From Erigeron canadensis (Eukaryota > Streptophyta > Magnoliopsida > Asterales > Asteraceae): DNA of 64,000 nt. Of this stretch, positions 47,669 through 57,425 are shown in pieces. Made by a program: the position numbers and the translations under genes. Each line of letters begins with the position of its first letter. The first letter of the stretch is position 1. The notes beneath the pieces are model-generated. The model had not been told where the DNA came from. It saw only the letters and a list, made by a program, of their open reading frames with translations, and did no database searches. The stretch is from positions 49,331,633 to 49,395,632 of the forward strand of contig NC_057768.1 in the NCBI RefSeq assembly GCF_010389155.1, written 5' to 3'.

Positions 47669-48508
47669 CAATATTTATACGCAAAGTAATTAGTATCAAC
47701 AAATGACACACCCCCTACATGTATTCAGTCAAAATTGGTGACCAGTTTATATAAAGATGTCTCATTTATCAGTTATCCCTGAACAGTGAATTCTATAGCA
47801 ACAGATCATGAGTAACAAAAAACAAATGCTACTTTTTTTTTTTTAGTTGTTTGGAGATTTATCGTCAAAGTGTGATTTTGTTTCTACAAGTCGTTAAAAG
47901 TTACTAGTACCTGGCGCCTTGGCGTCTGAGAAAAAGCCATTTTGTCATAATATATTTAGAGCAACCTTATAATACGTTTATCATGTGCCACTCACTTCGA
48001 CTCCGTCACACCTGAATTGAAATGCAACTCCTTGGTCTTATTAATGGGCCTGTCCCAACGTTCTAAAAATCTTGGGCCTTTGCAATTTTCACCTCTACCC
48101 AAAGACCGGTCGGCCCAACCTAATTTTCATTACATAAAGCAGGGAGTCAACTACTACATTACTACATAATGCAACATTTTTGTAGATATGAAAGTTTCAA
48201 TATAAAATATCAGCCATTTTGTATATCTATTTATAAATAAAATAAATATTAAAATGAAGCAAAGGATTACCTACATATTTCAGCAGGTATTTATATCCTC
48301 GTTAAGAAATGTTAAAACCAGATGTTTATGTATACCTTCTTTTTCGAAGAACTTAAATGAGCTGCCACATCATATTCTTACAAATACTTATACATCTTTA
48401 TAAATTCTTCGATTCTTATAAATTTATCTCCAACCATACAAACATTTTTACATATCCTTACACCCTCAACTAAAAACAAAAATAGATTAGGTAAGGACAA
48501 GTCAGGGC

Positions 48509-48769
48509 ATGTCCAGGTTCATTGAACTGATTGACACCACTGAAGTGAAGAAGTCATCTGAGCAGAAAGGAGTTTCTGAGCTAAAAGGAGTTTCTGAGCT
48601 GAAGTCAGATTCTGAACTGAAGTCAATTTCTGAGCTGAAGTCATCTGAACTGAAAGAAGGTTCTGAACTGATAATGCCATCTGAACAAGCCATGCTAATT
48701 GTGCCAGCAATAGCCCATTTTAGACAAGTCTTCACTAAACCAGTTCATAGTGGCAAGAAGCTCCAATGA
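48509..48769 (+). other. 86-codon ORF made of short peptide repeats
   Basis: Frame built of SELK(G/S)-type repeats (about 48555-48670; units TCTGAGCTGAAGTCA and variants). The reverse frame is also open because of the repeat. No known domain. It lies about 160 bases upstream of an LTR-like segment and may be the tail of a retroelement polyprotein; equally it may be noncoding minisatellite. Confidence 0.3.
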
Positions 48770-48930
48770 CAACCATCAGTAACTCACCAATGAAGTTATC
48801 CACTGAAACACTCTAGTGATCAGCTCCAGTCAAGTCTCCAGTTGGGTGTCCCAGATTTAAGTTACTAGTTTTCAATAAATAAAGTTTGTTTAGTCGTTTT
48901 TTGTGGGCCCAATAAAATAGGAATGACAGC

Positions 48931-49258
48931 TGTTGACAGGAATATGGAAGGAACGTGTGACGACGTTGACTTATTTCTAACAGTTTGTGAGTCCTTTGCA
49001 GAATGAATCTTTCTAGAAGCTTTTTCTGTCAATTTTTTATTGGTTGATAAATTAGTGGTTGTCCTTAGCCCATGACAACATTTTATTTATTTTATTATTA
49101 TATTTCATTAATTTCTAGAAATAGCATACGTGGCTATAAATAGGGGCTTATTTTTCTCATTGTAAAATAGATTTGATTGATTGAATTAAAATTAATAGAG
49201 CAACCTCTAAATCTTATCCAAAATCTTCATTTACCTCTATTAATACGAAGGACACGTG
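48931..49258 (+). mobile_element. LTR-like sequence with TATA box and two TTCTAGAA cores
   Basis: Starts TGTTGACAGGAATATGG. A TATA box CTATAAATAG lies at 49134-49143 in a typical LTR promoter setting, followed by an A/T-rich leader (GATTGATTGAATTAAAATT). TTCTAGAA occurs at 49011-49018 and 49113-49120, the second 13 bases before the TATA box. Neither a clear CA end nor a duplication was found, so solo or truncated LTR status is tentative. Confidence 0.4.
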
Positions 49259-49511
49259 TAGATAATATAATAAGCTTGAAAAGATAATATTTTGATAGCA
49301 TAAACATATATAAGTTTATAATAGTAATAAAATAATGAACCTTTTCTAGATCTTTGTAGTTCACTTTTTCTCTTTTGTGGACCACAACCAACTTTTATTA
49401 TCATCTAAGGAAGATATGTCCATTTTGAATTTATATATACGATATGATATATGTCAATCCCTCTGGCATCCATCCATTGCGGACCCTTTCAATTGCAAAC
49501 ATCCATCATCA

Positions 49512-49526
49512 AGAATCTTCTAGAAT
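49512..49526 (+). promoter_or_regulatory. Perfect three-unit heat shock element upstream of HSF gene
   Basis: AGAATCTTCTAGAAT fits nGAAnnTTCnnGAAn without mismatch, 129 bases before the heat shock factor start codon. This is the trimeric HSF-binding consensus, suggesting heat induction or autoregulation of the gene. Confidence 0.75.
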
Positions 49527-49654
49527 CCACCCATTTCTTCTTTCTTATCATTCAGTTCTTTAAAGATAAAAAATAAAAAATCGATTTTTTGAGAGATAAT
49601 ATTGTTTTTGGATATAAACAGCAGTGATCTGCAGGTATATTTATATATATAGCC

Positions 49655-51327
49655 ATGACTACTACACATGTGGAAAGAAGTGGAGAAGGAGAAACGCAGA
49701 GGAGTAGTAGCCCGACGCCGTTTTTGACAAAAACGTATCAAATGGTTGACGATGTTTTATCAAACGAAATGGTATCGTGGAATGAGAATGGAAACGGATT
49801 CATCGTATGGAAGCCACCTGAATTCGCTACGGATCTCCTTCCTAAATACTTCAAACACAACAATTTCTCCAGCTTCATTCGCCAACTCAACACTTACGTA
49901 CGTAATATTAAGCATATACTGTATATACTTATCTATTTTCATTCAATTCTTGCTAGCCTTTTCATTTCTGTTACGAGTACTAATCTATAAGATGTTGCAA
50001 AATACTATGTTATTTTTATTACGAGCTGAGTATTATTATTATTATATATATATATATTATATCATATGTATCGTGTGACATAAAGCTAGAGGACGACTAA
50101 TTTAATGGAGGATGAGCTTGGTTCTAAGCAAAAGCCAGTTTTTTTCTTTTACTATTACTAATTAGTTAGATGTACACGGTGTAATTGATATGTTTCTGGA
50201 ATCATTTCGAACCTTGAGAAAGAATTCTTTAATTAGTAGAATTTTTTTTTTTTTTTTTTAAGGCAGAAGATTATATTAAAATCTACTACTAGTAATAAAT
50301 GCCGGGTAGAGCAAGTTTAATTTATACTATTCTTTTAAAAGACATTATTTTATTGTTTTTGAATTTGTTTTTAAGACATCAGTTTATATTTATATTTTAC
50401 TATTATTTGTTAAATTTTTAAATGATTTATTACGTTTTTTTAAAAAAAACGTTATTTTCTTTTACATTTTATTTGAGTGTTTACTGAAAAAAGAGTTTTT
50501 CTTAATATAAATGATTAGATATATTTTTAATGTCATTATATTAGTTATTGTTTATCGAATATATATCTTCATTAGCTATGTTATTTTTAGACTTTTATAT
50601 AATACATAAGTTTTTTTTATTAATAATATATAACAACAATATATAAGGATAAATATAAATAAATTTTAGTAAAAATAGAAAGCATTTAATGTATGGTTAG
50701 AAAAAATAAAGATAATAAATGACAGAGACAAGAATAAATAAATAAATTTAAAAGACATTTAATGACATAATTAAATAACTAATGATTATATAGATGTACC
50801 TTTAGCATATATGTGATACCTTTAGACACTCTCACAAAAATGATAAAATTGGACATAGTTCACCTCATAGTTTGAATTGTTATCTTCTCGGGGAAAAAAA
50901 GTATGTCAACCTCATAGTTTTGAATTGTTATCTTCTCAAGGAAAAAAAGTGACATATATATATATATATAAATTCTTATTTTGAGGACCAATTTTTTTTT
51001 GAGAACCGTGAAAATTTCTAAATTTTTAAATCACATGTTTTTTTATTCATTTACATGTAATACGTTATAAAAATATATGTTGCATAAGAATTTTTTTTTT
51101 CAAACCATTATATATAGTTGTTTGTCACATGTGAACAGAAAACGTGAACAAATTCATTCACAAGTTGACAAAAGACTATTTTGAATGTTTCTTAAAAAAA
51201 TTTCTTATACAACATACTTTTTTTATATCATTTTACATGTAGATGAACAAAAAAAAAAGGTGAACAAAATATATAATTTAAGAATTCTCATTGTTCTTAT
51301 TAAAAAAAATGGTTCTCAAAATAAGGA

Positions 51328-51370
<43 letters not shown>

Positions 51371-51932
51371 GATTAGATCATAATTATATAATAGTTTGTG
51401 AGTACCTAATATTTGTATTTAAATACAGGGATTTAGGAAGATTGTATCTGATCGTTGGGAATTTGCACACGATTACTTTCGTAGAGGAGAAAAATATCTC
51501 CTTAAAGAGATACACCGTAGGAAAACTGCCATCCCTCCGTCAACGCCGTCAGTAACAACTGCAGTTCCATTGGTGGCTGTGCCGATATCATCTCCGTCAA
51601 ATTCGAGTGAAGAACTTGGGGGATCATTATCACTGATTGGTACAAATCTCATTGAAGAAAATGAACGGTTGAAAGAACAGAATGTGAGTTTGAGATGTGA
51701 AATTGATCACTTAAGAAGTTTGTGTGGTAATGTGGTTAATATGATGTCTAATTATATATCGCATCAATCGGAGATGTATAGTGGTAGCGGTGGTCCACAG
51801 GCGGACGAAGGAATTTGTCCGCGATTGTTTGGTGTATCTATAGGTGCAAAACGTATGAGGAGGTCATCTCAACAGATTGATACTCAAGTACCAATGCAAC
51901 CAGATGATGATGAGATGCAAGAAGGTAATTAG
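49655..51932 (+). CDS. HSFB: Class B heat shock transcription factor (HsfB2-like)
   Basis: Two exons (49655-49897, 51429-51932), 248 residues. The DNA-binding domain spans about 21-113 ([34 protein letters not shown]). The intron falls after QLNTY, the conserved position in plant HSF genes. The oligomerisation region (about 152-192; [15 protein letters not shown]) has no class A/C insertion. [13 protein letters not shown] (214-226) joins the class B LFGV repression motif with a basic nuclear signal, and there is no AHA activation motif. These proteins act mainly as repressors or coregulators in heat and defence responses. The C-terminal half looks most like HsfB2, but subgroup is inference. 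The 1.5-kb intron holds a foldback MITE and a (TA)n tract. Confidence 0.93.
50975..51325. mobile_element. Foldback MITE in HSF intron
   Basis: Ends CTTATTTTGAGGACCA and TGGTTCTCAAAATAAG are inverted with one mismatch. The arms contain matching poly-T/poly-A and AATTCTTAT-like blocks. Same terminal family as the 606-bp element at 18385-18990. Non-coding. Confidence 0.65.
51331..51366. repeat. (TA)n microsatellite in HSF intron
   Basis: About 18 TA units just after the foldback element and 62 bases before the second exon. Confidence 0.9.
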
Positions 51933-52062
51933 AGTAGATTTTAATTAAGTTGTAGTTCCGTGTATCAATTTGTATCGTTTGTTAAGGAAAAAGGGTACCA
52001 ATTACGAACAAATATTCAAAATGAATAGACTAGCCGTTGGAGTATGATCATGTTATTATAAA

Positions 52063-52168
52063 TGTATGTCCGGAAATAATTTAAAATTACGGGGTCACAC
52101 GAAATAATACGGTAACTCTATATTATTAATTAATATATTATGTAATATATTAATTAAAATGAATGAAT
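52063..52168 (-). mobile_element. Truncated inverted copy of the solo-LTR family
   Basis: Reverse complement of the LTR 3' region: ACGGGGTCACACGAAAT and TCCGGA blocks and the ATTAATATATT run correspond to the matching part of 53160-53285. It lies only 270 bp from the full solo LTR and in the opposite orientation. Confidence 0.75.
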
Positions 52169-52201
52169 TCTATTCTCAGGCTTTCCATTCACCTCTACAA
52201 A

Positions 52202-52346
52202 ACACCACCTAAGGGCGGAGTCCGTACAACTATGACATTTGGCTATCACACTCTATGACCTATCACCTTCTATAACCTATCACACTCTATGACCTATCAC
52301 CCCATCATATCACCGTCGCAACGCGCGGATACTTGCTCTCGTATTA
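52202..52346 (+). mobile_element. Helitron-like 3' segment, second copy
   Basis: Matches 47525-47668: GGGCGGAGTCCGTAC, TTTGGCTATCACACTC, CACTCTATGACCTATCAC repeats, GTCGCAACGCGCGG, then CTCTCG and T. Its 5' half is absent or replaced by the LTR fragment. Confidence 0.55.
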
Positions 52347-52437
52347 ATAGTGTATGAATTATCCAACTCAAAACATATTTTATGTTCACTGATAATGTCT
52401 GGGCTAAGAAAAATAACATATAGTGAAATGAATTTAC

Positions 52438-52774
52438 TGTTAGAATATGAACACATAGACATACATAATCACGAGTAAGCGCAACGGAAGAAATCGAAAC
52501 ATATATGCAATCAAATTAATTAACAAAGAATGGAATCGAAATGTGTACCTTATATGCAAAGATCCAATTGAAATAATAATAATAAGATTATTATTAATGC
52601 TTAGGGTTTAAAGCAAAACCCCTCTACGATCGCACACTAGACACCCCGTATAATGTATGCTAGTACCCCGATCACGAACCTAAACACCATTGTTTAACCC
52701 CTTTATTCGAAAAACCCATGGAACAAAATATTGATGTCAACTAATAAAAGTGAACACCATAATTAATGCCTAGC

Positions 52775-52857
<83 letters not shown>

Positions 52858-53311
52858 ACATATGGTTTTTTGAAGTCTCAAAACCAAAACCCTTTAAAAG
52901 GGTTCGGCCGAAACAAAAAAGGAGAGGAGAGGAGGAGAATTTGTTTGTGAATAAATGAATGAAAAAACCTAGAAATTAGCCCTTGTATTTATAGGGTAAT
53001 TTTAGGTTAAACATAACTTAGAAACTAAGCAACATCAAGGCTATGGAAAGCCTTGATGAAACCGTCCCCCATACATGGACCAAGGTCCAAGCCCACTTTC
53101 CAATTTTCACATTTTAATCCTCTTTTTTAATCAATTAAATATAATTAATCCTTTAACTATAATTAATTAATTATTTCGTGATCAAACTAATTAATATATT
53201 ACTTTAATATATCAATTGTTATTATCGAGTTACCGTGTCATTTCGTGTGACCCCGTAGGCTTAAATTATTCCCGGACATGCGACTTATAATAATATGATC
53301 ATATGCCAACA
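52438..53311 (+). mobile_element. Solo LTR (copy 2), 874 bp
   Basis: Starts TGTTAGAATATGAACACATAG and ends GCCAACA, with TTTAC duplicated on both sides (52433-52437 and 53312-53316). Same family as 35816-36933. Contains a long (TA)n tract (52778-52854). No internal retrotransposon coding region. Confidence 0.9.
52778..52854. repeat. (TA)n microsatellite in solo LTR
   Basis: Uninterrupted TA repeat of about 77 bp; probably unstable in length. Confidence 0.95.
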
Positions 53312-53995
53312 TTTACAAGATAAACCATTAAGGTCTTAACTCGTTAAATAACTACCTTTCGTATAAGAGCCAACAATTAAAGCTACGAGATCCTCTTTCC
53401 CCGTTCGGATGCATTCTCCCTTCGGCACTTTTCCCTAGGGAAATGATTTAAAGCGGGCCGGAAGACACTAGCCATTTTATATCAATAACAAACACTATTT
53501 GTCACCGCTGCCACCCTCTCCCTCCGCCGCTATCGACGTGCGCCACCACCACCCGTCACCAAACATTAATTGGTGATGAAGGAAAAAATTAGGTTGGGAA
53601 GGCTGCTAAATGGTGGGTGATGACAATGGATGCATTGTGAAGAGGGAGAGAGGTTGTTGGTTCGGATTAGATTGTGAGAGTGTGGATGTTGGTTTTTGTA
53701 TCAGAGATGGAAGATAGTTTTTATTATCTTTCTTTCTTCTACAAACCTATGGAAAATAACATTTTGTTAAAGACAAAAGAAGATTTTAGTATGTCTGTAA
53801 CTCCTTTTCAAACAAATCGTTTAAAGATAAATGTTTATCCTCCCACAGACCTTTGTAGATCTTAACAAAAAAAAAAGCAAACGAAAAGAAAGCCGTAAAA
53901 GATTAATTTTTGATTGATAGAATGTACGTAATAATTGTGCAGGTCGTCTATCATTGTTATCGAATATTTTGAGGCCTTGTGACATAATATATAAA
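53312..53995. other. Unassigned sequence after solo LTR
   Basis: A CCACCACCACCCGTCACC-rich piece near 53510-53560 resembles the CACCACC end of the AT-rich Helitron-like family. A 63-codon frame at 53674-53865 has no recognisable domain. No gene accepted. Confidence 0.35.
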
Positions 53996-54030
53996 CTAGT
54001 GCTTAAACCCGCGCGATGCGCTTTTAACCT
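53996..54030 (-). mobile_element. Helitron 3' terminus (minus strand)
   Basis: Read on the minus strand: GCGCATCGCGC hairpin, then GGGTTTAAGCACTAG and a host T (plus-strand ACTAG at 53995-53999). This is the Helitron 3' signature. The element body would extend to the right, but its TC end was not found. Confidence 0.5.
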
Positions 54031-55240
54031 TAATTAAGTTTTTTAACTATAGTTCAAGAATGTAACGTTGAATATTATTGACATAGATTGTATAATTGTA
54101 TTTTTATTGTTTGGTCATTTAATAAAATAAAAATACAATTATTTTAAGATGAAAACACTTAAAAACATTATTCTAATGCATTAAAAGTTCATAAAACTAA
54201 CATATTGTATAAATAATTATCATTATTTAAGTGTTTAACAACACATTGATGCGTCAAAATAAAAAAAATCACGTTTTTTGTTTTGTACATCCATTTTGAT
54301 GAATATGCATCCAAGATGGATGCACAAAAGAAAAAACATGGGATAATTATTAAATGGTTGAAATTTACTTGGACACTATAAGAGATTAGTATGTACCAAA
54401 TGATACCGATTAGGAAGCTCCTATCCAATTACCATATTTTTTACACTATATAAATTTATACACTATATATGTATACATACATATTCACCAATAAATATAA
54501 ACACCTTCTAGCTTGTAAGACACTTGTTCTTGTTCTACGATCAAGAAGTGAGAATGAATTGAAGTAAAAAAGAACTTTGTCTGCACCAATAAGGTGTGAA
54601 AATAGTAGATTATGATGGGTAAAGTTCACAATAATAATTTTAAACGGGTCACCATGCTCAATTCTTTGTAGTGGCCCATGATATATAGAAATGCTTACAA
54701 CCTTTCTTATTAACAATTTTTTATTCTTTGGGATTATAAGAAGATTAATGTTTGCTGGTCAATAAAACTTGGAAAAGTTTAAACATCCAATTTGAGTTGA
54801 TTTTGCAACTTATGACAAACAGATTTAATACGTGTCTCCCAAGGGTCTTTAGTGTAACTTGATTTATATTACATCACAATCCTATGTTAACTAAAACACC
54901 TCGGTTAGTATATTAAAGATGACAAAATGGGAAGTTTGAGCAACAGGTCAAAAAAAAATTAAAAAAATTTTAACCGCCAATTGACCCGAAATGGCTTTAT
55001 CCAAAGTTTAAAAGTTAATGTAAATACTACTCCAGTACTCTGTAAATAGGTAGTGTTCATATATGATTTTAAAATTGTCATATAAAACAAATGCTAATTA
55101 GGCAGTGTTCATATATGATTCCAAAATTGTCATAAAGAAATAATGATTCAAAATTTGTGATTTATGATTCCACAACTATCATATTTGATTCCAGAATTGT
55201 ACGCTATAGTAAAAACTCGAAGAGCACAATTCTTTCAACG
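54031..55240. other. AT-rich, mostly Helitron body or spacer
   Basis: No gene. Two diverged copies of GTGTTCATATATGATT..AAAATTGTCATA lie at about 55046-55085 and 55103-55135 as a local duplication. Confidence 0.4.
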
Positions 55241-55384
55241 TTTATGATGTTTCCATATCTCTTTAAGAACATCCATATTGATTTCTAACGTCTTTAGACC
55301 ATACAACACACCGGCGAGATATTTGACATTTTTAAACTGCCTCTTTTACTCATTTTCATCCGTGAGACCGCGATGGTTCACTTC

Positions 55385-55850
55385 TGATCGATCGGCACCA
55401 ATCGATTATGCACTCAACTCTAACAATGCTTGTACAAAATCATCGTCTCCAATTTTACCCATAACGGCTGGATTACTTCCAAATACATGATCGGCTGCAC
55501 ATCTAAGAGCCCTTACAAACTTCTCCGCGGTCCACAATGACGCCTCCTTCATATGTTTGTGTGATTCCCGTTCATAATTCTATTGGCCACTCTTCTTGAT
55601 GGCACAAAGGCATGTTGAATCAGTCCAAAACAGAAAACTAAAGGAGGCCATGCGTGTGTAAAGCTTGGCATCAAATTCTAGATCTTTTTCATTAGCTGTA
55701 TTTTCAATCCAGTGAACCCCTTTGACATCTTGCAGAAAAGCATGTACCTTTTAAAGCTGATCAAGAACGCATTGTCTGTTGCTTGATCTTTAACTCTTGC
55801 TCCAGTTCTTGACATCACTCCAGCATTGACTCCTTAACCTGCAGATTAAG
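55385..55850 (-). pseudogene. Decayed coding remnant, family not recognised
   Basis: On the minus strand several protein-like blocks follow one another in shifting frames: ESMLE/CQELEQELKIKQQ (about 55840-55790), GVHWIENTANEKDLEFDAKLYTR (about 55725-55655), WTDSTCLCAIKKSG, then ERESHKHMKEASLWTAEKF and ALRCAADHVFGSNPAVMGKI to about 55440, ending at a stop near 55407. At least one in-frame stop and a register change are visible. The composition looks like real former protein, but I cannot name the family. Confidence 0.45.
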
Positions 55851-57247
55851 CCAAAAAAGCTAATTAAGTTAATATAAAATGCAAATGGTGCCAACACATG
55901 ACGATTTGTGTCTAACATGCTCGATTGTGGTGTATCCAGGAATTAGCTTCTCAGCAAAAGCGACTTCATACAGTCAACATGGTACCCGTTTTCACACTAA
56001 ATATATGGGTAAAAAACAATCATTAAAATCCAAAGGAACTCGGAATCAGTGTATACCACAAACCAAAAACTTATTCTGAAATGGCAAAGCACCTGATCAC
56101 ATATGATGTCAGTTATAGGGCTGAATCTAGGCTTGCTAAAATCATGTGCCCTGCAAATTTCAAGAGCACATGAAAGTGTAAATGTCTAAATGCCCAAATA
56201 TTTCACCACTGATAAGTTGTATAAAAAATCACCAAAGATTGTGTGGAAGATGTTCAACGGAATAAAGTTGCCCAAGGTGTACTTTAATATTAACAATAAG
56301 CTATATACTCCTTGCCCCATCCCATTCCTACCCATACTCAGAAAGAGCATTTCAACAACGGTGTTGCTCAACACTGAATGCCTAGCTGATCTTTTCCTAA
56401 AAGTCCATTCTCTTTTATCTGGACCTTTACTCTTTACTCATTTCAAGTAAACTACTAAAACTTATATGCTAGTCTTACAATATCTAAATTTGTATCCCTA
56501 AGATCTAAATATCTAATCAATAGACATACACATTCCTATATGAATCAACTTGGTAATCAATTCAACATTTACAAATGCAAACCAACATTCCAATTCTCAG
56601 AATAAAACACACACACACACACAAATCACACATTGCCTAGATTCAGGAAATCTTTTTCTGCTTTTTTTTGTATACATTCTTAAATTCAAGATAATGCTTT
56701 TAAATAGAAGTACTCCATCAAAAATAATAAATATTTAATCAAGATTGCACCTTTAATCAAAACTTAATGTTCTTACAAATTTTTACATATTTTTAACCAT
56801 CAAAAAACATATCACATTTTTTTGAGAATTCTTACAAAAACTATCACGTACCTATTCTAAAAGTTTTTAAAATTCACAATGCACACAATAACTTAAAACT
56901 AACCACAAAAATATCACATTTTGAAAGAGGCATATAGATACAAATAAAAACCGATACATGAAAAAATTACGTAATTAAAAATAGATCGTCTACCTTGGCA
57001 TATAGACGAAAAGTTGACCACGTAGTACTTTTAGAATATAAAACCTCCTTAGATCAGTGTATTCAGAAATATATAAATAGTTGATTAATAGAACTTTTGT
57101 ATCATATATTTGACATATAAAAGTATATTGGGCCAAACCAACCTGTCTTGACATGATTCAACACACCCAACATAAACCGTTTTGACTCATTACTCAACCT
57201 GTCCATTTTTTCACTAATGCATATTAAAAGATCTAAAAGGAGTACCC

Positions 57248-57425
57248 ACCAAGAGAACACATGGGTACATCTGAATCTGAAATACGAATCACCAACCCTT
57301 CTACAATAGCTGTTTTTCCAACCCCAGCTTGATCGAGGAGAATTGGATTATTCTTAGTTCTTCTACAAAGTATCTGAACAATCTTTCAACTTCAGCATCT
57401 CGGCCAACCACGGGATCAATGAGCC
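57248..57425 (-). pseudogene. Clp/HSP100 AAA+ ATPase fragment (ClpC/ClpD-like)
   Basis: The minus-strand translation reads [15 protein letters not shown], then after a one-base frame break [18 protein letters not shown] and [15 protein letters not shown]. This is the first nucleotide-binding domain start and Walker A of class I Clp ATPases. The usual glycine-rich loop GEPGVGKT is altered to DQAGVGKT. Only this exon-sized piece is present, with no Walker B found nearby; the IRISDSDVP end resembles ClpD (ERD1) more than ClpB. Non-functional relic. Confidence 0.75.

Noticed and set aside
52202..52346. Repeated CACTCTATGACCTATCAC units as a CRISPR-like array
   Set aside because: Plant DNA; units are adjacent and degenerate with no spacers, and they recur inside a Helitron-like tail.
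57060..57240. Possible additional Clp exon
   Set aside because: The text (CAACCTGTC, ACCCAACATAAACCG and similar) is the common GGGTTGGGTC-type intron repeat, not Clp coding sequence.
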